Notes under the pieces: model-generated
The model's input: the letters and a program-made list of their open reading frames with translations, nothing else
Databases searched by the model: none
What the model was told of the DNA's origin: nothing
Program-made: the position numbers and the translations under genes
Part shown: positions 1 through 5,078 of the stretch, piece by piece
Position numbering within the stretch: the stretch's first letter is position 1
Layout: each line of letters opens with the position of its first letter
NCBI GenBank assembly: GCA_964557545.1
Contig: CAZLAK010000064.1
Span: 1 to 6,715, forward strand
Length of the DNA: 6,715 nucleotides
From: CAZLAK01 sp964557545
GTDB taxonomy: Bacteria > Bacillota > Desulfotomaculia > Desulfotomaculales > Pelotomaculaceae
Direction of reading: 5' to 3'

Positions 1-51
1 GAGCCGATGGTACTTGGGGCCGACGCCCCCGGGAGAGTAGGTCGCTGCCAG
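1..51 (+). rRNA. rrf: 5S ribosomal RNA, 3' portion (5' end outside window)
   Basis: The first 51 bases match the 3' half of a bacterial 5S rRNA. The GAUGGUAC block leads into a GGGGC/GCCCC hairpin (16-20 with 25-29, loop CGAC), followed by the conserved GGGAGAGUAGGUCGCUGCCAG end. The last bases would pair with the missing 5' end of the molecule, so the mature 3' end should lie near 51, give or take two bases. It is the downstream end of an rRNA operon entering from the left. The tRNA-Asn starts only 13 nt later and the two share one terminator, so they are probably cotranscribed. Confidence 0.9.
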
Positions 52-64
52 AATGTTATTTTAT

Positions 65-139
65 TCCCCGATAGCTCAACGGTAGAGCAACCGGCTGTTA
101 ACCGGTAGGTTGTAGGTTCGAATCCTACTCGGGGAGCCA
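65..139 (+). tRNA. tRNA-Asn (anticodon GTT)
   Basis: A complete cloverleaf can be drawn. The 7-bp acceptor stem (65-71 with 129-135) is fully paired. The D stem is GCTC/GAGC (74-77, 85-88). The anticodon stem is ACCGG/CCGGT (90-94, 102-106) around loop CTGTTAA, with anticodon GTT at 97-99, which reads AAC/AAU for asparagine. The T stem is GTAGG/CCTAC around loop TTCGAAT. The discriminator is G136 and the CCA end (137-139) is encoded in the DNA. Its position just after 5S rRNA is typical of Firmicutes rRNA operons that carry trailing tRNAs. Confidence 0.97.
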
Positions 140-145
140 AGCAAC

Positions 146-182
146 GGGCCGTAATCTGTACAGGTTACGGCCCAAAATTTTT
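146..182 (+). terminator. Intrinsic terminator of the rRNA-tRNA operon
   Basis: An 11-bp hairpin (146-156 with 163-173, including one T-G wobble, loop TGTACA) has a GGGCC/GGCCC base and is followed by AAAATTTTT. It starts 7 nt after the tRNA CCA end. This is a strong Rho-independent terminator that should separate rRNA transcription from the ctsR operon. Confidence 0.9.
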
Positions 183-212
183 CTGGCTTAAAAATTTTTA
201 TGAGTAAAAATA

Positions 213-255
213 ATACCAAAAGAAAAGATGTTGTCAGGGAAAAAAATTTTGGTAT
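213..255. repeat. Perfect 9-bp inverted repeat bracketing the ctsR -35 box
   Basis: ATACCAAAA at 213-221 is the exact reverse complement of TTTTGGTAT at 247-255, with 25 bp between them. The interval contains the -35 hexamer, and the right arm covers the first bases of the -10 box. The arm centres are about 34 bp apart, a little over three helical turns. It could be a two-site operator or a chance product of AT-rich DNA. No known regulator is assigned. Confidence 0.45.
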
Positions 256-258
256 AAT
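231..258 (+). promoter_or_regulatory. Sigma-A promoter of the ctsR operon (extended -10)
   Basis: TTGTCA (231-236) and TATAAT (253-258) are separated by 16 bp. TG sits one base before the -10 (250-251), giving an extended -10 element. Transcription should start near 265, about 39 nt upstream of the ctsR start codon. It lies downstream of the rRNA terminator and is the only convincing promoter ahead of ctsR-mcsA-mcsB-clpC. Confidence 0.85.
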
Positions 259-260
259 AT

Positions 261-283
261 AGTTAAGGTAAGTCAAGGTCAGC
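261..283 (+). promoter_or_regulatory. Candidate CtsR operator overlapping the transcription start
   Basis: The known CtsR box is a direct heptad repeat, RGTCAAA-NAN-RGTCAAA. Here AGTTAAG (261-267) and AGTCAAG (271-277) are spaced 10 bp apart and match 5 and 6 of 7 positions, although the spacer GTA lacks the central A. An overlapping register, GGTAAGT-CAA-GGTCAGC (267-283), matches 4 and 5 of 7 with a correct spacer. The location, directly on the expected start site of the ctsR operon, is where autoregulation by CtsR would act. The site is degenerate, so the exact register is uncertain. Confidence 0.6.
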
Positions 284-291
284 TTACTGGT

Positions 292-301
292 GGTGGTGGA
301 G
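292..301 (+). promoter_or_regulatory. Unusual ribosome binding site of ctsR (GGTGGTGGAG)
   Basis: A run of GGT triplets ends in GGAG (298-301), only 2 nt before the GTG start at 304. The closer-to-normal spacing is given by the upstream GGTGG units. The protein start agrees with the usual CtsR N-terminus, so the GTG is retained despite the tight spacing. Confidence 0.55.
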
Positions 302-303
302 CG

Positions 304-768
304 GTGTCCAACATTTCCGATCTCATTGAGAGCTATATTAAAAGGCTTTTAGAAGAAAGCCCGCACGACTGCATTGAGGTCCAGCGCAATGAACTGGCTC
401 TGAAATTTAACTGTGTCCCCTCGCAGATTAACTACGTTCTGGCCACTAGGTTTTCTGCCGGCCGCGGTTATTTGGTGGAGAGCAGGAGGGGCGGCGGCGG
501 GTATATTAGGATCATGAAAATTCCCTTAGACCAAAGGGCCGACCTGCTGTTGAGTATTTGCGGCATTGTCGGCGAATCCATTTCTCAGGCCGAAGCCGAA
601 GGGATGGTGGACCGGTTGCTGGAGGAGGGCATTGTTACACCAAGGGAAGCGCTGATCATGAAGGCGGCCGTTAACCGGGATGTGCTGCGGGCCGGACTGC
701 CCTTTAGAGACAGTCTGCGGGCTTCGATTTTAAAGGCCATGGTGACGGCAGTGCTGCGCAAGCACTAA
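304..768 (+). CDS. ctsR: CtsR, transcriptional repressor of class III heat-shock genes
   Basis: The 154-aa protein has the usual length for CtsR, a dimeric cytoplasmic repressor that binds heptad repeats in front of clp and ctsR genes and releases DNA on heating. The N-terminal winged helix-turn-helix domain (about 1-72) contains the family signature CVPSQINYV (37-45) and the wing RRGGGGYIRI (61-70). In related CtsR proteins this glycine-rich wing, with its preceding arginine, serves both DNA contact and heat sensing. The C-terminal domain (about 80-152) is helical, ends in LRASILKAMVTAVL, and is known in the family for dimer formation and McsB-dependent control. Start is GTG. It is the first gene of the operon and its likely operator overlaps the promoter (261-283), so autorepression is expected. 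mcsA follows after 77 nt, the widest gap inside the operon. Confidence 0.97.
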   Translation: MSNISDLIESYIKRLLEESPHDCIEVQRNELALKFNCVPSQINYVLATRFSAGRGYLVESRRGGGGYIRIMKIPLDQRADLLLSICGIVGESISQAEAEGMVDRLLEEGIVTPREALIMKAAVNRDVLRAGLPFRDSLRASILKAMVTAVLRKH

Positions 769-845
769 AAATAACTTAAAATAGTGATATAGGAAATAAT
801 GTATAGTGTAAGGCAGGACAAAAAATGTCAGAGGGGTTGTTTTAA

Positions 846-1379
846 ATGTTGTGTGAGAACTGCGGTCAGAGTCCGGCAACGGTGCACATAACAGAAATAA
901 TTAACAATAACAAGAAGGAATGGCACTTGTGTGAAGTTTGTGCCAAGGAGGTACAGCCGCAGAGTTTTAGTCTTAAGTTTATGCCCCCTATGAACCTGCA
1001 CAGTTTTTTGGCCGGGCTGTTGAACCAGGAATTTGGCGGCGGCGGTTTTCGGGTCATTGAGCAAACCGGCAGGAAGTGCCGGCGCTGCGGGCTGGACGAG
1101 GGGCAGTTTGCCCGGCAGGGCCTTCTTGGCTGCGGCGAATGCTACAGTTCCTTTGAGGACAGGCTGACCCCGCTCTTGCGCAGGATTCACGGTAATACCA
1201 GGCACACCGGCAAAGTGCCTAACCGCACCGGCGGCCGCTTCCGCTTGCACAAGGAAATTGAAAAACTGAAAGAACAGCTGAAGGAAGCGGTTGCCCGGGA
1301 GGAATTTGAGCGGGCGGCGAGTTTGCGCGACCGTATCCGGCTTTTAGAAAAAAATCTCCGAGAGGGGGGTAGTGCCTAG
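846..1379 (+). CDS. mcsA: McsA, zinc-binding activator of protein-arginine kinase McsB
   Basis: The 177-aa protein carries four Cys pairs: CENC (3-6), CEVC (29-32), CRRC (78-81) and CGEC (96-99), as expected for the two zinc-binding modules of McsA. The C-terminus (about 136-171) is a UVR motif with the core EEFERAASLRD, a helical hairpin also found in UvrB, UvrC and ClpC. In the family, McsA binds and activates McsB and modulates CtsR and ClpC. The ATG start has AGGGG at 832-836, spaced 9 nt. The stop codon TAG (1377-1379) shares its G with the GTG start of mcsB, so translation of the two subunits is probably coupled. All expected cysteines are present and no truncation is seen. Confidence 0.95.
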   Translation: MLCENCGQSPATVHITEIINNNKKEWHLCEVCAKEVQPQSFSLKFMPPMNLHSFLAGLLNQEFGGGGFRVIEQTGRKCRRCGLDEGQFARQGLLGCGECYSSFEDRLTPLLRRIHGNTRHTGKVPNRTGGRFRLHKEIEKLKEQLKEAVAREEFERAASLRDRIRLLEKNLREGGSA

Positions 1380-2440
1380 TGTCCTTAAAAGACACGCTGA
1401 GCAGCGCCCACAGTCACTGGATGGACGCTGAAGGTCCCGAATCCGACATAGTGGTCTCAAGCCGGGTGAGGGTGGCGCGCAACTTGGCAGGCATACCCTT
1501 CCCCCACCTTTTAAGTCCGGAAAAAGCCGGGGAAGTAATCCACGCCGTTAGGCTGGCAGTTAAAAACGGGGAAGCCGTTAAGATGGCCGGCGAGCTGGAA
1601 CTCATGCCTTTGAGTGAATTGTCCCCTCTGGAGAGGCAGATACTAGTAGATAAGCACCTGATCAGCCCTGATCTTTTAAATAACTGCCAGAACAAGGCAG
1701 TTGTCTTGCGTGACGACGAAGTAGTCAGCATTATGGTAAATGAAGAGGACCACTTGCGCATTCAATGCCTCATGCCGGGCTTAAGCTTAAAAGAAGCCTG
1801 GGAAGTAGTGGACAGGGTAGACGACGCCTTAGAGAAGACACTGGATTACGCTTTTTCAGAAAAGATCGGCTACCTGACTTCCTGTCCCACTAACGCCGGC
1901 ACAGGCATGCGCGCTTCTGTTATGGTCCACCTTCTGGGTTTAAAACTCACCAAACAGCTCGGCGGTGTGCTCGGTGCTATCAGCAAGCTCGGCTTTACCG
2001 TGCGCGGTCTTTACGGTGAGGGTACAGAGGCTTTGGGCGACCTCTTCCAAATCTCTAACCAGATAACTCTGGGCCAGTCAGAAGAAGAAATCATCAACAG
2101 CCTTATTTCAGTAACCGTGCAGATCCTCTCCCAGGAGAGGGCGGCCAGAGCGGCGCTCTACAAAAACGGGCGCCAGCTGGTGGAAGACCGGGTATTTAGG
2201 GCTTTCGGCACGCTGAAAAATGCCCGCATCCTGTCTTCAGAAGAAGCTATGCGGCTGTTTTCCGACCTGCGTTTGGGTATTGGCCTGAACATCATTTCCG
2301 GTATTTCTGTGCGCACGCTCAACGAGCTAATGGTGAAGATTCAGCCGGCCTTTTTAATGCGTCTTGCCGGCAGGGAGATGCCGGCGGCTGAGAGGGACGT
2401 TTTTAGAGCGGCATTAATAAGAAAAGAACTTGGGGGTTGA
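1379..2440 (+). CDS. mcsB: McsB, protein-arginine kinase
   Basis: This 353-aa member of the ATP:guanido phosphotransferase family phosphorylates arginine side chains of proteins, including CtsR and ClpC substrates, marking them for ClpCP. Visible family motifs are SSRVRVARN (27-35, ATP phosphate contact), NEEDHLRIQCL (121-131, catalytic acid region with E122), SCPTNAGTGMRASVM (168-182, with C169 matching the conserved active-site cysteine) and YGEG (212-215, second catalytic glutamate E214). Near the C-terminus RDVFRA (339-344) fits the RDxxRA phosphoarginine-binding site that mediates allosteric self-activation in Geobacillus McsB. The GTG start follows AGAGGGGGG (1361-1369) and overlaps the mcsA stop by one base. 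clpC begins 7 nt after its stop. The gene appears intact and active. Confidence 0.96.
   Translation: MSLKDTLSSAHSHWMDAEGPESDIVVSSRVRVARNLAGIPFPHLLSPEKAGEVIHAVRLAVKNGEAVKMAGELELMPLSELSPLERQILVDKHLISPDLLNNCQNKAVVLRDDEVVSIMVNEEDHLRIQCLMPGLSLKEAWEVVDRVDDALEKTLDYAFSEKIGYLTSCPTNAGTGMRASVMVHLLGLKLTKQLGGVLGAISKLGFTVRGLYGEGTEALGDLFQISNQITLGQSEEEIINSLISVTVQILSQERAARAALYKNGRQLVEDRVFRAFGTLKNARILSSEEAMRLFSDLRLGIGLNIISGISVRTLNELMVKIQPAFLMRLAGREMPAAERDVFRAALIRKELGG
2432..2436 (+). promoter_or_regulatory. Ribosome binding site deciding the clpC start
   Basis: GGGGG (2432-2436), within GGGGGTTGA at the end of mcsB, precedes GTG at 2448 by 11 nt. The in-frame TTG at 2430 overlaps this purine run, so it cannot use it, and has no good Shine-Dalgarno of its own. 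This favours the GTG. Confidence 0.7.
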
Positions 2441-2447
2441 TTTTATC

Positions 2448-4898
2448 GTGTTTGGCAGGTTTACAGAAAGGGCGCAGAGGGTGCTGGTCCACGCCCAGGA
2501 AGAGGCCAGGAACGCCTCATACCCGTACATCGGCACCGAGCATCTGCTCTTGGGCCTGATTAAAGAGGGCGAGGGTTTAGCAGCCCGCGTCTTAAACTCT
2601 TTAGGAGTAGATGCCGACAAAGTGAAATTGGCAGTGGCGCAGATGGTAGAAGCTCAAAAAGTTCAAGGGCCGGTAGAGCCGGCGCTTACCCCCCGGGCTA
2701 AAAGAGTTTTAGAACTTTCCGTGGACGAGGCCCGCCGTCTGGGCCACAACTACGTCGGCACCGAGCATTTGCTCTTGGGCCTGGTGCGGGAAGGCGAAGG
2801 TGTGGCCGCCCAGATCCTCAATTCTTTTGGGGCAGATTACCGCAAAGTCCGGGCCATGGTGGCCCAGATGCTCCAAGGAGGGGGTGCGCCGGGCACCGGC
2901 GGCCAGGCGGCCGCCGGTCAGGTGAGGTCGCCGGAAACCCCTGTTTTAGACCAGTTCGGTCGCGATCTGACGGCTCTGGCCAGGGAGGATAAGCTCGACC
3001 CGGTAGTGGGCAGGGAGCAGGAGATTGAGCGGGTCATCCAGATTTTGAGCCGTCGCACTAAAAACAACCCTGTCCTCATCGGCGAGCCCGGAGTGGGCAA
3101 GACGGCCATTGCCGAGGGCTTGGCGCAGCGGATAACGTCCGGCAATGTGCCCGAGGTGCTGCTCAACAAGCGGGTAGTTACTCTAGACATGGGCTCGCTG
3201 GTGGCCGGCACTAAATACCGGGGCGAGTTTGAAGAGCGCTTGAAGAAAATTATCGAGGAAATTCGCCGGGCCGGCAATATCATTCTCTTTGTGGACGAAA
3301 TGCACACCATAGTGGGTGCCGGCGCGGCTGAAGGGGCCATCGACGCCGCCAATATCTTAAAACCGGCGCTGGCCCGCGGCGAGCTGCAGTGCATTGGTGC
3401 CACCACTTTAGACGAGTACAGAAAACACGTGGAAAAAGACGCGGCACTGGAGCGGCGCTTCCAGCCTATCATGGTCAACGAGCCGACGGTGGAGGAAACC
3501 ATCGCCATTTTGCGGGGCTTGCGGGACAAGTACGAGGCGCACCACCGGGTGAGGATTACCGATGCCGCCTTAGAGGCGGCGGCCAAGCTCTCCGCCCGCT
3601 ACATCACCGACCGCTTCCTGCCCGATAAGGCCATCGACTTAATAGACGAAGCGGGCTCGCGGGTAAGGCTTTCAGCTTTTACCCCGCCCAAGGAAATTAA
3701 GGATTTGGAAAAGAAACTGGAAGTGCTGCAAAAAGAAAAAGAAGCGGCCATCAATGGCCAGGAGTTTGAAAAAGCGGCTGAGCTCAGAGACGAAGAACAG
3801 AAGATCAAAGGTGAACTGGAGCGGCTGAGGGATAACTGGAAGCAGCAGCAGGGCGGGGCTGAACTGGTAGTAGACGAAGAAGATATCGCCCACATTGTTT
3901 CCACGTGGACTGGCATACCGGTCAAACGGCTGGCCGAAGAAGAGTCTCAAAAGCTCCTTAAGATGGAAGAAGAGCTCCACCGGAGGGTAGTCGGCCAGGA
4001 CGAGGCCATTGCCGCCGTTTCCCGGGCTATAAGGAGGGCGCGGGCTGGTCTTAAAGACCCCAAGCGGCCGGTCGGCTCGTTCATCTTCTTAGGGCCTACC
4101 GGTGTCGGCAAGACCGAGCTGGCCAGGGCTTTAGCCGAGGTGCTCTTCGGCAGCGAAGACGCCATGGTCAGGATCGACATGTCGGAGTACATGGAGAAAT
4201 TTGCCGTTTCCCGCTTGGTGGGCGCTCCCCCCGGCTACGTCGGCTACGAGGAGGGCGGCCAGCTTACCGAGGCCGTGCGCCGGCGGCCTTACACGGTGGT
4301 GCTGCTGGACGAGATCGAAAAGGCTCACCCGGAAGTCTTCAACATCCTCTTGCAGGTGATGGAGGACGGCAGGCTCACCGACGCCAAGGGCAGGACGGTG
4401 GACTTCCGGAACACGGTAATCATCATGACCTCCAACGTCGGCGTGCAGACCATCAAGAAAGAGGCGGCTTTAGGCTTTAGGGCTGGCACTGAGCGGGAGA
4501 GGCTTACCGGCTATGAGGAGATGAAGAGAAAGCTCACCGAAGAGCTGAAGAGGACTTTCCGCCCGGAGTTCTTAAACCGGGTGGACGAGGTCATAGTCTT
4601 CCACGCCCTGTCGCCCGAGCACATCCGGCAGATCGTCGACCTCATGGTGGCCGAGGTGGCCCGCCGCATGAAAGAAAACGACGTGGAGATCGAGGTCACT
4701 GCCGCCGCCAGGGACTTTTTGGCCAAGGAGGGCTTCGACGAGAACTACGGTGCCAGGCCATTGCGGCGGGCTGTCCAGCGCCTGGTGGAGGACCGTCTTT
4801 CCGAGGAGCTCCTGCGGGGCACCTTCCGCCGGGGAGATAAAGTGGTAGTGGATGTCGGGGAAGAAGGAAAGGAACTGGTAATTAAAAAGGCGGGTTAA
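2448..4898 (+). CDS. clpC: ClpC, AAA+ unfoldase of the ClpCP protease
   Basis: The 816-aa Hsp100 protein unfolds substrates, including arginine-phosphorylated proteins, and feeds them to ClpP. Two N-terminal Clp repeats (about 4-70 and 79-145) each contain GTEHLLLGL. E31 and E106 align with the phosphoarginine-binding glutamates of Bacillus ClpC. AAA domain 1 has Walker A GEPGVGKT (212-219), pore loop KYRG (256-259) and Walker B D283-E284. A middle domain with a UVR motif (about 420-455, core QEFEKAAELRD) identifies ClpC as opposed to ClpA or ClpB. AAA domain 2 has Walker A GPTGVGKT (549-556), pore loop GYVGY (596-600) and Walker B D621-E622, then FRPEFLNRVDEV and sensor-2 GARPLRR. GTG at 2448 is chosen because it gives the family start MFGRFTERAQ and has an upstream GGGGG; an in-frame TTG at 2430 would add six residues. 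It is the last gene of the operon. Confidence 0.97.
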   Translation: MFGRFTERAQRVLVHAQEEARNASYPYIGTEHLLLGLIKEGEGLAARVLNSLGVDADKVKLAVAQMVEAQKVQGPVEPALTPRAKRVLELSVDEARRLGHNYVGTEHLLLGLVREGEGVAAQILNSFGADYRKVRAMVAQMLQGGGAPGTGGQAAAGQVRSPETPVLDQFGRDLTALAREDKLDPVVGREQEIERVIQILSRRTKNNPVLIGEPGVGKTAIAEGLAQRITSGNVPEVLLNKRVVTLDMGSLVAGTKYRGEFEERLKKIIEEIRRAGNIILFVDEMHTIVGAGAAEGAIDAANILKPALARGELQCIGATTLDEYRKHVEKDAALERRFQPIMVNEPTVEETIAILRGLRDKYEAHHRVRITDAALEAAAKLSARYITDRFLPDKAIDLIDEAGSRVRLSAFTPPKEIKDLEKKLEVLQKEKEAAINGQEFEKAAELRDEEQKIKGELERLRDNWKQQQGGAELVVDEEDIAHIVSTWTGIPVKRLAEEESQKLLKMEEELHRRVVGQDEAIAAVSRAIRRARAGLKDPKRPVGSFIFLGPTGVGKTELARALAEVLFGSEDAMVRIDMSEYMEKFAVSRLVGAPPGYVGYEEGGQLTEAVRRRPYTVVLLDEIEKAHPEVFNILLQVMEDGRLTDAKGRTVDFRNTVIIMTSNVGVQTIKKEAALGFRAGTERERLTGYEEMKRKLTEELKRTFRPEFLNRVDEVIVFHALSPEHIRQIVDLMVAEVARRMKENDVEIEVTAAARDFLAKEGFDENYGARPLRRAVQRLVEDRLSEELLRGTFRRGDKVVVDVGEEGKELVIKKAG

Positions 4899-4938
4899 TG
4901 GGCGTTTAAAAGCATTATAAGCAGTACTGGCATTTCTT

Positions 4939-4963
4939 GGGAAGTCAAATGGCTTCCCTTTTT
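4939..4963 (+). terminator. Intrinsic terminator after clpC
   Basis: An 8-bp stem (4939-4946 with 4951-4958, GGGAAG/CTTCCC plus a T-G and a C-G pair, loop AAAT) is followed directly by TTTTT and an AT-rich run. It ends the ctsR operon 40 nt after the clpC stop, so radA and disA, which often follow clpC in Bacilli, are not part of this transcript here. Confidence 0.88.
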
Positions 4964-4985
4964 ATATTTTAACATTTGAGGGATA

Positions 4986-5012
4986 TAAAGTTTTTTTAAG
5001 CAGCGCCGATAA
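4986..5012 (+). promoter_or_regulatory. Sigma-28 (FliA/SigD-type) flagellar promoter of the SLH gene
   Basis: TAAAGTTT (4986-4993) and GCCGATAA (5005-5012) are separated by exactly 11 nt. This equals the established sigma-28 consensus TAAAGTTT-N11-GCCGATAA at all 16 positions, and also satisfies the looser Bacillus sigma-D form (TAAA, 14-16 nt, CCGAT-like). Transcription should start near 5018-5020. It lies just downstream of the clpC terminator and 67 bp upstream of the SLH start codon, with no competing sigma-A promoter of comparable quality in the gap. The match is seen directly; its use by the flagellar sigma factor is inferred. Confidence 0.82.
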
Positions 5013-5023
5013 ATTTTATCAAA

Positions 5024-5056
5024 ACAGGAGTTTTTGTGAACACAAGAGATTTTTGT
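5024..5056 (+). repeat. Imperfect direct repeat in the SLH gene leader
   Basis: ACAGGAGTTTTTGT (5024-5037) and ACAAGAGATTTTTGT (5042-5056) differ by one substitution and one inserted A. The first copy contains the Shine-Dalgarno and the start of the small leader ORF. The repeat may be a chance duplication; no function can be assigned. Confidence 0.4.
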
Positions 5057-5065
5057 TTTCTTTAA
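5036..5065 (+). CDS. Candidate nine-codon leader peptide upstream of the SLH gene
   Basis: GTG at 5036 is preceded by AGGAG (5026-5030) at a good 5-nt spacing and opens a reading frame of nine codons (MNTRDFCFL) ending in TAA at 5063-5065. That stop overlaps the start of the SLH gene's purine-rich ribosome binding site (5064-5072), and the SLH start codon follows 13 nt later. Starting from the predicted sigma-28 start site, this would be the first translatable frame on the mRNA. The arrangement suits translational coupling or leader control of the SLH gene, but the frame is very short and could arise by chance. No regulatory amino-acid run is seen. Confidence 0.3.
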   Translation: MNTRDFCFL

Positions 5066-5072
5066 GGGGGAG
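5064..5072 (+). promoter_or_regulatory. Ribosome binding site deciding the SLH gene start
   Basis: AAGGGGGAG (5064-5072) ends 6 nt before GTG at 5079 and only 3 nt before the adjacent in-frame TTG at 5076. Spacing and codon preference favour the GTG. The choice changes the protein by one residue only. Confidence 0.75.
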
Positions 5073-5078
5073 ACTTTG

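Noticed and set aside
76..276. Minus-strand 66-aa open frame across the tRNA and terminator
   Set aside because: It reads through the tRNA-Asn gene in antisense and across the terminator and promoter; such frames are a known artefact of tRNA genes.
183..303. HrcA/CIRCE operator in front of the heat-shock operon
   Set aside because: No TTAGCACTC-N9-GAGTGCTAA or close variant is present; only CtsR-like heptads are seen.
769..845. Internal promoter between ctsR and mcsA
   Set aside because: The 77-nt gap contains AT-rich TATA-like stretches, but no -35/-10 pair with proper spacing could be identified.
828..1250. Minus-strand 140-aa open frame opposite mcsA
   Set aside because: It lies almost entirely within mcsA, shows no recognisable domain, and is explained by the codon composition of the real gene.
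2918..3586. Minus-strand 222-aa open frame opposite clpC, plus smaller ones at 3599-3980 and 3947-4726
   Set aside because: These are shadows of the strongly conserved AAA+ coding sequence; they have low-complexity Ser-rich translations and no domain.
4984..4989. TATAAA as a sigma-A -10 box for the SLH gene
   Set aside because: No acceptable -35 exists 16-18 bp upstream (only AT runs after the terminator), and most of these bases are better explained as the sigma-28 -35 element.
5008..5020. GATAAATTTTATC palindrome as an operator
   Set aside because: The left half is the sigma-28 -10 element and the rest is AT-rich; a 13-base AT palindrome alone is weak evidence for a regulator.
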